Source: Pycnopodia helianthoides
Lineage: Eukaryota > Echinodermata > Asteroidea > Forcipulatida > Asteriidae
Assembly: GCA_032158295.1 (NCBI GenBank)
Contig: CM063259.1
Coordinates: 12,086,075 to 12,150,074 of the forward strand
DNA: 64,000 nt
Reading direction: 5' to 3'
Below the pieces are notes generated by a model, which worked only from the letters and a program-made list of their open reading frames with translations, was not told the DNA's origin and ran no database searches. Below are positions 11,201-19,118 of this stretch, one piece after another. The first letter of the stretch is position 1. Each line of letters begins with the position of its first letter. The translations under genes and the position numbers were made by a program.

Positions 11201-13715
11201 ACTGAATCCATCAAAATAAAGCAAACTTTTAGCAATATTTAAAAAAAAATATATATATTTTTAAAGTATACTAATGAGATTTAGGTTATTAATGCATGGA
11301 GTATAACAGCATGGAGTATAACAGCATGTCGTTTCCAATTAACTGTTTTCACCCTCATTTTTACTCATCGTTCTTCTTTCACCCCTACCCTGATATGCTT
11401 TGCAGGATTTTTCTTTGTTTGAGCCTGTAAATAGGTCACAACCATTTTCATTCGAGGTAAGATTTCTTTCATGGGCTCACTGTTGCTTTTATCCCCCTCA
11501 GTCTAGTACTCAGGCTCTCACACTTTTCTTTTTTGGTGTTTTCATTTCACTGTCATATTTCCATGCGCTCGCTGCTGATTGCTAAATGTAATTTGAACTG
11601 AGCGATACTTTGAGTTAATATATGGCAAACAATTTCCAAAACTCATCAAAGAAATTGTGTTTAGTCTGACAGCCGAGGGCAGTATACATTGCACACTTTT
11701 TTGATGCAAAACCTAAAAGTTCACTGTGTTGAAAAAATACTTTTGTTTAAACATAGACAATGGACCAGTTGAAATAATATAGATGAGATTTGTGTATGAC
11801 AAATATTCATTCGACAACTTTGTTTATTGTATCTCCATCCTTGATAGACGTTTTAACTCAACTCACTTTTTTTTTAAATACTCTTTTCTAAAACTAATTT
11901 TCAGTGTGCCATTTTAATCCGATTTTGTTTTCTAACCTTGGCTGCTCGCCTCATAAACAGTCTGTGGACTTTAAACAAGGTTTTGTTTGTGCAGCTATAT
12001 TTATTAAATAAGTCGAACAGAACAGCTGCTTCAACCTCATGCTCGTTAAATAAACAGAAATGCTAGCTTTCTACTTGGAGTGCTGCAAACCGATAGACCA
12101 AAGTTTTAGCTCTGCAGAAATTTGTTTGCTTTTTATGGCAACTAATTTAGTGATGTCTTTTGGGACATTTCATGCATCGGTTTTGGGTATTCCTTTTCAA
12201 AATTCCTTCAAAAGAAATGTTCCAGGGGTGAAATGCTTTTGGAAGCAGGGGAAAAAAAACCCAGTCGCGAACCCTCCTACTGTCTAATCTTTGATATCAT
12301 CTATTGGGGTTTTTAATAACTATGACTGCAATATGATATTATGTGGTGAATGCATCCACACAGTAAATAGTCAACCCTCCTACTGTATGACCATTCAATA
12401 TTATCTGCTGTGGTTTTGAATGGTAGATATACTATGCCAGCCTGCAATATGGTATCATGTGGTGAAAAAAAACTTATTTTTCTTCAGATATAAAGAAATC
12501 CTGCTCTTTGATCTACTGCTCTAATGCTGAGGATTCTGTTCCCAGAAGCTCCTTGAAATCTAGAACTCCAGGGGGTGGAAATGTCCTCATTTGACTAAAT
12601 ACCTCCTAAATTTTGGATCCTAGTTTCCAAGACATTTGTCAGCATTGACTCTCATCCCTGAAGCATAGATCTGTCTCCCCCCCCCCCCTCAACCGTCATG
12701 GTTTCATCCAAGGGGCAACAATCTTTGTACTCCTCTACACTTGGGAATAATTCTTTAGACCACCTCATCATTATTGGTCACCCCCCCACACCTTTGGATT
12801 TGTCACCCTTGTGTCAAAGCATCACAGCTGTTGCCTCATCTTGTTTCTGAGCACACTATGTGGGAGAAGAGTCCTTCAGATGCACTCATTGGTGTATTCC
12901 CCTCAATCTCTCATGTAAAGACCACCTCCAAATTTTGAGTTAATCTGTCCGCTAATCCTTCACTTATTGATCACCCTCTTAAATTCGCCCAATCAGGTGG
13001 AGTCTTGTGACACGCTCTGCCGATGGCCGCACCGGAGAAGCAACTTCAAATCATCAAAGAGGTTCCAGTCCCGCCTGAGACATCATCGTTACCCTCAGCC
13101 GCACCAGAGAAGCGACTACAAATCATCAAAGAGGTTCTGACCCCAGCATCATCATCGTCGTCATCACAACTTGACCCTGCTCCCGAATCCAACCCCGTCA
13201 ATGACCCCCAACCGACACCCCACGCAGAAGCGTCGTGTAAAGTTCCTCTCGGCTCCGAATCCAGCCCAGTTCCCCACCCAGTGTCATCGGTGTCACCGCA
13301 ATCCCACCCAGAAGCACCTCTTCTTGAATCTGCCCCCTCGATCAAGCCACGCCCAGTACCCCACCCTCAGACACTGGACGACCAGCCAAAGTCTTTTGTC
13401 ACTGAGACCGTCATCCAGGTCTCAGATCGGAAACTACCGCAGAATGTATCCCTCGAAGTGGAATCGTCAAAAGACGCCACTCTGGATATCATCTCCACAC
13501 AGATTACGGACATCGGTGATGGGGTGATAGAGATAGTGATACAACCAGAGACACAAGCTGAAGCGTACATGGTGACGCAGGAGGCCCCCACTGTCACCTT
13601 GGAGTTGTCTCCAAATGACTTCAGTATTTTAAATGGTGCAACGTCAAAACCAGTGGACTCGGAAGTTGTGGAGTTTGACGGCGCGCCAAACGCCAACAGA
13701 GTGATGAAAAACTGA
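2135..13715 (+). CDS. MCF2L: MCF2L/DBS-type Rho guanine nucleotide exchange factor, 3' portion (5' exons outside window)
   Basis: At least ten coding exons splice in frame into the second half of a DH domain, a PH domain, an acidic linker and an SH3 domain. Joined exons read ...KYCQNKPRSE-like (here TYCQNKPRSE), LLKPVQRITKYQLLLR, EMLKYS...AEDLKTALD, VNDTMHQVAITG, then LGKLLMQG, MQRHVFLYEKAVLFCKKR and VKGDKKKFEMW. These are the hallmark strings of MCF2/MCF2L (Dbl/DBS), and EMLKYS...AEDL is closest to DBS. Family members activate Rho GTPases (RhoA/Cdc42) at membranes: the DH domain catalyses exchange and the PH domain supports it. The SH3 after the PH domain favours MCF2L over MCF2. The Sec14 and spectrin-repeat exons and the first half of DH must lie left of base 1. 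Identity is firm at family level; the exact orthologue is inferred. The C-terminal exon chain after SH3 is not resolved because reading phases disagree. Confidence 0.85.
2631..2729 (+). CDS. MCF2L: MCF2L exon: DH domain, YCQNKPRSE segment
   Basis: This 33-codon exon, phase 0 at both ends, lies between TTTGCAG and GTAAGA. It contains YSTYCQNKPRSEI and ends NPFFQ. YCQNKPRSE is almost diagnostic of the MCF2/MCF2L branch of Dbl GEFs. Confidence 0.92.
2866..3310 (-). mobile_element. tRNA-derived SINE copies, diverged
   Basis: The stretch holds AAGTGTCTTGCTCAAGGACC, GTCACGACCGGGATTCAAAC and a second partial head at 3190-3310. On the minus strand these match the tRNA-like head of the fuller copy at 43318-43608. 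Confidence 0.65.
3372..3564. mobile_element. Palindromic element with GGGCCC-AATTTCAT ends
   Basis: It begins GGGCCCAATTTCATAGAGCT and ends AGCTTGATGAAACTGGGCCC, an imperfect inverted repeat with internal TTAAGCA/TGCTTAAG segments. Copies lie at 35799-35996 and 8153-8340, with a degenerate one near 51640-51800. About 195 bp with terminal inverted repeats and no ORF fits a MITE. Confidence 0.75.
3672..3764 (+). CDS. MCF2L: MCF2L exon: DH conserved region 3
   Basis: This 31-codon exon, phase 0 at both ends, lies between TTGTAG and GTAAGT. It reads ECQRLLGHKLPLSAYLLKPV then QRITKYQLLLR. LLKPVQRITKY is the most conserved helix of DH domains and contributes to GTPase binding. Confidence 0.94.
4217..4350. 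repeat. Dispersed repeat shared with 19002-19118
   Basis: Both copies start TCTCAAAGGCTA and run through ACAACACAACGC-like sequence, AAAGAAG/GAAGTGAAAAG and CAGAAAAA(T)A(A)GCGAGGGATGA-like segments. The family is unknown and purine-rich. Confidence 0.55.
4531..4656 (+). CDS. MCF2L: MCF2L exon: end of DH domain
   Basis: A 42-codon, phase-0 exon between GCCGCAG and GTAAGT. It starts EMLKYSS and continues AEDLKTALDCML and VNDTMHQVAITGFE, the last DH helix leading to the PH domain. The intron upstream holds a dispersed repeat; an overlapping ORF on the other strand is a shadow. Confidence 0.94.
5030..5325. mobile_element. Diverged TTAA-type MITE copy
   Basis: It shares ACTTGGTGTATC, CAACATATGCATAAAATAAC, CCTGTGAAAATTTG and GTAATTACCAA with the full copy at 35101-35490. 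It lies in the intron before the PH exon. Confidence 0.6.
5437..5637 (+). CDS. MCF2L: MCF2L exon: start of PH domain
   Basis: This 67-codon, phase-0 exon starts after CAACAG with GKLSDLGKLLMQG and reads MQRHVFLYEKAVLFCKKRG then AFKSSLK. These are the first PH strands (QRHLFLYEKA.VFCKKR in vertebrate DBS/Dbl). The donor is GTCAGG, weaker than its neighbours, but the reading phase fits the next exon exactly. Confidence 0.93.
6205..6533. repeat. Two-copy tandem duplication, about 177-base period
   Basis: CAATGTTTGAC...TTCAATGATCCCTAAAAG, AATGCCTCATAACT and AGCTACAGTGCTTGATTCTT occur in the same order from 6205 and again from 6382. The first copy carries an extra poly-A run of about 18. Confidence 0.85.
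6540..6685. mobile_element. Palindromic CGAAACCA..CTTGGGCTTAGGC element
   Basis: The left end GTTTTTTCGAAACCACGCCA and the right end GCCATGGTTTGGAAAACGGC are imperfect reverse complements, with GCTTGGGCTTAGGC / GCCCAAGCTTAAGC just inside. The family recurs near 44775, 47490, 48243 and 51500. Confidence 0.65.
6730..6822 (+). CDS. MCF2L: MCF2L exon: PH domain, VKGD segment
   Basis: A 31-codon, phase-0 exon between TTACAG and GTGAGC. It reads TAGIGLTEHVKGDKKKFEMW then SGGRVDVYTFQ, matching GITE.VKGD.KKFEIW in vertebrate DBS. Confidence 0.93.
6890..7150 (-). mobile_element. SINE body, tRNA head lost
   Basis: TACCCATTTGC, GATGAGAAGCAATTTTA and TTGCTCAAGGACACAAG match the body of the full SINE at 43318-43608; the tRNA-like head is missing. 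Confidence 0.55.
7278..7365 (+). CDS. MCF2L: MCF2L exon: C-terminal helix of PH domain
   Basis: The acceptor is TTTCAAG and the donor GTAACT. It reads APSENEKMSWVKATRQALL then QNQQNQLEIAG and ends in phase 1. The APT..K..W...IR..L pattern is the closing PH helix of Dbl proteins, where the Trp is the invariant PH residue. Confidence 0.88.
7736..7772 (+). CDS. MCF2L: MCF2L small linker exon
   Basis: A 37-base exon (acceptor AAATAG, donor GTAAGT) joins phase 1 to phase 2 exactly as its neighbours require and reads KHLQKPNNLES. There is no domain; the call rests on splice sites and phase. Confidence 0.7.
8153..8340. mobile_element. Copy of the GGGCCC-ended palindromic element
   Basis: GGGCCC borders both ends. 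Inside are AGCAGAAAATAC, CTGCTAAGCA and TGGCTGGTAACCTG, shared with the copies at 3372 and 35799. More diverged than those. Confidence 0.65.
8550..8665 (+). mobile_element. tRNA-derived SINE next to an exon acceptor
   Basis: GGTTCGAGTCCCACTGGAGT is a near-perfect pol III B-box and T-arm. An A-box is less clear near AAGCGGTGCCATGAAATTGG. It ends about 60 bases before the acceptor of the MCF2L linker exon at 8721. Confidence 0.5.
8721..8946 (+). CDS. MCF2L: MCF2L exon: Ser/Thr-rich and acidic linker
   Basis: The exon starts after TAACTAG and ends before GTGAGT; its phase fits both sides. The product is low-complexity: a Thr/Ser/Pro/Gly part followed by an acidic stretch (EIEEEENEDGW, SESDDELLEERREV) linking PH to SH3. 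A tRNA-like SINE tail ends shortly before the acceptor. Confidence 0.85.
9385..9490 (-). mobile_element. tRNA-head SINE fragment
   Basis: TTGAACAAAGAAAAATTGAC, AGAGCGGGGATTTGAACAAA and GTCTCCCTACTTTGTCAATA match the element at 57985-58140. Here the tRNA-like middle is partly deleted. Confidence 0.55.
9546..9771 (+). CDS. MCF2L: MCF2L exon: SH3 domain
   Basis: It reads VNQYVVLAEYNVVEEGEMAV, GDVVSVQKVGKEGWWLV and GQHGWVPGGYLEPL. The ALYDY-like strand, the WW pair, and the G-WVP-YL motif make a complete SH3 domain. A T-rich tract ends TTGAAG just before the exon; the donor is GTTTGT and the exon ends in phase 1. Vertebrate MCF2L also carries a C-terminal SH3. Confidence 0.9.
11406..11456 (+). 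CDS. Possible MCF2L micro-exon
   Basis: Seventeen open codons (DFSLFEPVNRSQPFSFE) lie between a good acceptor (GCTTTGCAG) and a good donor (GTAAGA). However, the SH3 exon ends in phase 1, and in that phase this exon meets TGA after five codons. Either an unseen exon corrects the phase, or this is an alternative or false exon. Confidence 0.35.
12280..12480. repeat. About 105-base minisatellite unit, two copies, shared with 56190-56540
   Basis: AACCCTCCTACTGT starts each unit. It continues GACCATTCAATAT, TGTGGTTTTGAATG, CTATGCCAGCCTGCAATATG and ATCATGTGGTGAA. The same unit recurs 44 kb away, partly inverted. Confidence 0.75.
13023..13715 (+). CDS. Ser/Pro-rich C-terminal ORF, probable last MCF2L exon
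   Basis: An open frame of 230 codons runs to TGA, far longer than chance in this AT-rich DNA, in the same orientation as the GEF gene. Residues 2-40 hold a tandem repeat: PEKQLQIIKEV and PEKRLQIIKEV. A Ser/Pro/His-rich middle follows, then a Thr/Val/Ile-rich acidic tail ending ANRVMKN. No known domain is recognised. The acceptor at 12996 (CCCAATCAG) is good, but no entry phase from it reaches this frame without a stop. The ATG at 13023 has good context (GCCGATGG), so a separate short gene or an internal start is also possible. Confidence 0.6.
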   Translation: MAAPEKQLQIIKEVPVPPETSSLPSAAPEKRLQIIKEVLTPASSSSSSQLDPAPESNPVNDPQPTPHAEASCKVPLGSESSPVPHPVSSVSPQSHPEAPLLESAPSIKPRPVPHPQTLDDQPKSFVTETVIQVSDRKLPQNVSLEVESSKDATLDIISTQITDIGDGVIEIVIQPETQAEAYMVTQEAPTVTLELSPNDFSILNGATSKPVDSEVVEFDGAPNANRVMKN

Positions 13716-14600
13716 AGAAGACCCTCGTCTAGTTGACAGTTGTGAATCTTTGTAAATGAATCCATACTACCGTTGAATGCTTCTGCAACAAAAAAGAGAA
13801 AATCCTTTTATATTCACCAAGTTGTGTGAAATGTTGAGGGCGCTGTCTCGTTTACCACAGCTGGTGCGTGCAGGATATTGCATATTTGTAGCTGGCATCA
13901 TGCAAGTTATTTTTCATAAATTTGCCGGCAGAAATGAATGCATAACAACACCTTTACATATGATGAAACTACAAGATGGCGGGCTACAGTGCGCATTGTG
14001 TGGTAAAAATTTCACAGCCCCAAAATAAATACTGTAAAAAGCTTGCTGTAAAATGCTTGCTTGGTTTTAGCAAGGGGAAAAAACTCGGAAGAAACAGCCA
14101 AATTATTGGTGTTATCTTTCGGGGCTAATAACAGACATAAAGATCACTCGGACTCATCTTGTTTGTATGAACTTTGAACTTTTAACTTTAACACTTGACC
14201 CGTGACCTGTGTCAATACAATTCTAGCCGTCTTTCTCCAATCTCTGTTCACTTTGTTTTAGGCACACCACACCCAGTAATGTAACCATAAATTAGGGCTC
14301 GTTTATTCATGTATTACTCTTTTTTTTGTATATATAATATAAATTTATGTTTATGCTAATGTAATTATGTATAAACTTATACATCAAGTTTATATTGCTA
14401 ATACATATTCATGAGTGTTCAACTCGTGCATATGTATTTCATGTTAATGCTTTGTATATGATATACATAATATGAAAAATATATTTATATAAATTTTATT
14501 CTCTGGCATGATATCTTGCTGAGCCCTAGGTAGAACTGTGATTATTTTGAATTGGTTTTATTGTGTATTTATCAAGTATTAAATTAAAACATATTAATTT
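13716..14600 (+). other. Probable 3' UTR of the MCF2L-type gene
   Basis: This AT-rich stretch follows the stop codon. AATAAA stands at 14024-14029, and later AT-rich sequence with ATTAAA occurs near 14579. A short ORF at 13777-14028 ends in QCALCGKNFTAPK but is isolated and is not called as a gene. Confidence 0.5.
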
Positions 14601-16019
14601 TAAAGTTTTTAATCCAAACTATGGGAGTGTTTCAATTACTTTCGAAGACAAGAACTCAAATATGACACTCCAGGCCCAAAGCAGGCACTTCCTCCCAAAA
14701 CTTAGTCTCGATTGGCGATGCTGTTTTTTGTTTTAGCCACCGGTAGAGGGCGCTACAATTAATGTTATTATGTTATTATTATTTTTATTGTTTGGGAGAC
14801 TGACTCAGAAGGACTGGGCAAGTTTATATAAATCTGGATTGTTTTGATCCAGATGTTCGTGTGGTACAGATATCTCTTCTCCAGTAATTCGTGTTGGGGA
14901 TAGTACGTGAAACAAAATGAACGTCGCCAATCAAGACTACCCAAAACTCTGACCTGGGTTTATTTGCTCATCAAATAGATGAGAAGAAGAGCTTTCCAAA
15001 TAACACCTAATTAGGGCCTGGTAGGTCAAGCGTTTCTCAACATATAGAAAATTTAAGACATCACATCACATTGATTTGATGTTAAGACTGCTGTTTCAGC
15101 TGTCTTCACGTTTGATGCCAATTCACTATTGCCTGATTTTGGCCACCGGTCGAAAAATTGCGCACAGTAGCAAACAGGTTACCAACTCAAATGCCATGTT
15201 TATTTTTAAATACGGTTTGACTGGTTCCTTGCTCTAGAAATGTTATTTTTTGTTTTAAATTTTAATGACTTTAGGCCTTACCTGTTACTTTATATTATTA
15301 AAGCACATGGACAACATTAGTAGTTGTCAAACACCAGTGAAATAACAAACTTGTGAAAATTGTTGTCTAAATCAGTCATTGGGGTCACCAGAAAATAGTG
15401 ACCCCCCCCCCCCCGATATGTTTTCACTGCTTAAGAGCGTGGGGTTTTGGTCTTGCGAGATTAACACTAATTGTGGTTCTCATTTCTTAAACACTATAGC
15501 ATTATAGGCGAACAATGTTTTAAGGGAAGTTTTCCACAATGACCATCTCTATTCCATGTAAGTTATGTGCCAATCTGTGAACATTAATTTTGTTCAATCT
15601 TACCAATGTTGTGCACACCATTTAACCTCGGTTAAGATTTAGAGTGCGATCCCTAAATCTGGTAAGCACCAAGCCAAAGCACATCTAGTATAGAGATTTC
15701 ATTTTTGTCAAATTTTGTTTCAACATAATCAATAGAGTATTTATAAATTTGCCTTTAGAATTGTAAAAAAAAAGATGTACATTGTAAATGATACTAATGA
15801 TATGCTAGACCTTGATTTAAAGTAGGGTCAGATTTGAAGGTTTTAATCCCTTGATTTTACTTAGATGGTGATTTTATCACAAAATGAACGTTGAACCTGA
15901 TTGGTCAGGTGAGTTGCCCAATCAGATTTTTTCACTCGTGTTGTCTGGTAGCCTGACTCTGACAGTGTCTGCTGCGTATTTAAATATGATTTCCCTGACC
16001 AGCGTATTACTTTGCAATG

Positions 16020-16105
16020 TAAGGCCATGTGTGCTCGCTGCATCATCATCATGCGTTGAAGGACGTCCTTAGTAACACCCAGCACTAGTCGTAGCCGATA
16101 TGACC
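16020..16105 (-). repeat. Fragment of the CGGCTACG..GTTGCTAAGGACGT element
   Basis: AAGGACGTCCTTAGTAACAC and CACTAGTCGTAGCCGATATG match, in reverse, parts of the elements at 36795-36960, 51895-52040 and 62662-62745. Confidence 0.55.
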
Positions 16106-19001
16106 TACATGCACTCTCTGGTGGCAATCTCTCTCTCTATTCGGAATAGACCTTTCTTTTTGTTTACAAACATCGACCACCATTTTGTTAGGAAGGCCTC
16201 GAGTATCTAAAAATGTGTAACAATGGCTTGGCAAAAATTTGCACTTTTTAGCAAAACATTACACCTTTTTAATGAAGTGTAAGTTTACCTTTTTGTTTTG
16301 GATAGTCACATTTGTTTATCATTAGCATGGGTATTAAATTGATAGCATTATTGGTCAAAATAATAAGAAACTGCTGTATGTTTTGCAGTGAAGGCTGACA
16401 AAAAAGAAAATTGCCAACCGAGGTTGGCACAGCTCGCAGCTGTGACGTTGCAGAAGAAAGGTCTCTAAGCGGTTTAGGCCACGTCTGTGGCTTGATCACA
16501 CGTTGGGCTGAAGCATAGGCTGCCCTTTATAGCAACAGCCGCAGTCGCCAATTTGGACATGACCTGATAGTTTTAAATAATAACGGAGTCGGGTACCTGG
16601 ATACAGTGTTGAACAAGGTATTTGAATCACACCAAGGCACCATACATTCACAGACTATAGACCATGATCTTGCTGCCTCCATCTTGGTCGTGTTCCTTGT
16701 TATCCAACAACAGCATTAATAATAACAGTCGTTGTACACAGAGGAACCATACTATTTCTCCTTCCAGCCTCGGTTTGGTTACATTGATTTGAATGGAGAA
16801 ACTCAAGATGGCCGCACCCGATGATGAAGGTCTATTTGGAAGAATTTTTAATTTACGTAAATTTGAAACACTTCAAAGTAGTCTGAGAATGCCTGAATTC
16901 GTTACCGTGGCATGGATGTCAATTTTGGCGCGTTGCATATTTCAAATGAAATCTCAGAAAAGATTTTAAAAATGGATTCATTGGCCGAGAATGTTGCCTA
17001 CAGTTTCAGTGAAAGTTATATCTTTTTATTTATGAGATGAGAGCTGAGGGCATTATGTTTAGGTTAGGTTTTCTTTACAGATTGAGACGGACATTAACAA
17101 TAGCAAAGTTTAAAATAATGTTATTTTGTGAGTAGTTTTAATACAAATGTTGTTTACTTCAGTCAGCCGGTGTGAACAAAAAAACAAACACATTTAACAG
17201 GGTAGAAAATTCCAGCTGAGGAAAGATTATATATTTTTAGGGGGGGGCAGTGAATTGTTTATTGGATTGTTCTGTTTTTCTTGTAGACGGTCGCAGCGCA
17301 GGGGTTAGATAGAGTGCTTCCATGTGTGGTTTTCGTAGCGGGCCTAGCAGCGGGGCTACACGGGCAGAGAGACACAGCCGGCGGCGTTGAGCCATCACTG
17401 TGCACGCTGAGTTATTATAGCGTTCACCTCCTCACTTCAGAATGGGTACTGGAAATAAAGTGGCTGTTTACTGTAGTTACATGCATTTTTTTTTCTCTCT
17501 CTTGTTGACCCTATGGTTAAAATCAACTAACGAGTTTTGCTACGGAATGAATATAATTGTAAATTTGTGTGGCGTCGTACGTGCTCCATGGCAATTTTTT
17601 CAGGGTTTGCCTTTTTGTCTATTTTGTAATTTGCTGTGGCTGATTGGTTTTCATCCTTGCTAGTGGTTTTAAAGGTACAAATGCAGCCCCCTGTCCCCCG
17701 CCCTGCCCCTCCCCCTCCGGCGGTAACGCATCACGGCCCATTGGCAACCCTCTTTGATGTATAGACGTAATTGATTTTTTAGGTCAATGAACAAAAGAAA
17801 ACTAATAATTTTTTTCCCTTCGCAATGTGGGACTATAATCTCACCAGGGCGTCTGTTTGAATTTCTTAATACGCAAGAATTGGCTCCACATGATAACAAG
17901 CCATCGGCCCGGAATTGAATCTTTTAAAACGGATGGTTTTGATTGCCAAAGTTCATGTTTCTAAACCGATGATCTACTTGGACATGGTTGAGAAAAATCA
18001 TTCTTGGTAGTTGTAAATCAAATTCGTGACATCTAAAACCTTGAATCGGGGATATTTTTTTCCAGAGAAAAGACTCTCTGCGGTGCCTCTTCGTAAATAT
18101 GTAACCCGCTCTTTTACAAGTGTAGATACTTTTTTTGGCGCTGCTTTTTCTGCCCGGAAAAGTTACAGTACTGGCCGGACATTTTTGGTTCCGTGTCGAT
18201 TGTACCGAGATTAAAATCATGATGTACGATTGCAATCATAGTTACACTGGGTTTGTTTCCATTCCGTGCGTTCCAATCAGGGTGGCCAAAACGAGGCTGG
18301 AGTGAAAATAGTCTGGCCCCACAATTATGTCGTTCAACAGCATGTCTCGTCTTTAGCCCGCAATCCGATTGTTACCATTGTTATTGTGCAATGTGTACGT
18401 TTATCACGAAATACATGCAACGCATTCTCATGATCGTTTTTGGTGTGTTTATAATTTTTTTCTTTCTTTTTTATAATAATAATTGTGCAATGAATTTTAT
18501 TGAAGGGACTAAATAATTCTACTTACATTTTAGTGCTGTAAATTGTGATATATAATTCTAACTGTTAAACTATTATAATAAAAGTTATGCCTTTGGTTTG
18601 GCTGTGATGCTTTTAAACAAGAAAGAGTTCGTTAACAGTGGTTATTTTGTACTTCAACTTAAGTAGGCCTACCGCTTGTTTTTTTATCGGCACACAACAA
18701 GAGTTTTGCATGACTGTAACTTGTTTTGGGTGTGAAGAGGGTGTTTTGCGTTTTTGGTGGTATGTCTTGGATTTTTACGGGTTTGTTTCATACGAAAAGA
18801 ATTGAGAGTCATTTTTAATTATTTTTTTATTTTTTTACTTTCGCTGGTTATTTCATAAACAGTTTTTTTTTTTTTTTTTGCGTGTAGATTGTTGCTTGAT
18901 TCTTTTCGAGAGTTTTGTGTTGGACTGTTTGATTGATTATTTGTACAGATGCAACTGGAAAGAAATGGTGGATGGCCTGACATCTAGACCACAGCAGTCT
19001 T

Positions 19002-19118
19002 TCTCAAAGGCTACAAACACAACGCGTATAACAAGTAGAGAAACAAAACCAGCCGAGTAGAAAGAAGTGAAAAGAGCTAGACAGAATGCAAACAGAAAAA
19101 TAAAGGATGAAAAATGGG
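19002..19118. repeat. Second copy of the 4217 repeat
   Basis: It runs from TCTCAAAGGCTACAAACACA to AAAGGATGAAAAATGG with the same order of blocks as 4217-4350. No ORF is supported; the minus-strand reading is purine-tract by-product. Confidence 0.5.

Larger units (their letters stand above)
9772..12996. other. 3.2-kb intron or introns of the MCF2L-type gene
   Basis: Apart from the possible micro-exon at 11406 and a repeat at 12280-12480, the stretch holds C-rich runs (9860-9890, 10170-10230, 12676-12686) and AT-rich sequence. ORFs at 10546 and 12060 have no recognisable product. Confidence 0.5.

Noticed and set aside
13046..13765. Minus-strand ORFs of 99 and 132 codons under the C-terminal ORF
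   Set aside because: They are opposite-strand shadows of the Ser/Pro-rich plus-strand frame, which has the better composition and orientation.
13777..14028. 83-codon ORF ending QCALCGKNFTAPK
   Set aside because: It lies in the 3' UTR with one CxxC only, not a zinc-finger pattern.
17281..17410. GC-rich segment after CTTGTAG resembling an exon
   Set aside because: The frame is short, no donor fits, and no family was recognised. It could be a promoter or alternative exon, but nothing supports it.
17924..18235. 103-codon minus-strand ORF
   Set aside because: No domain, no splice sites, ordinary composition.
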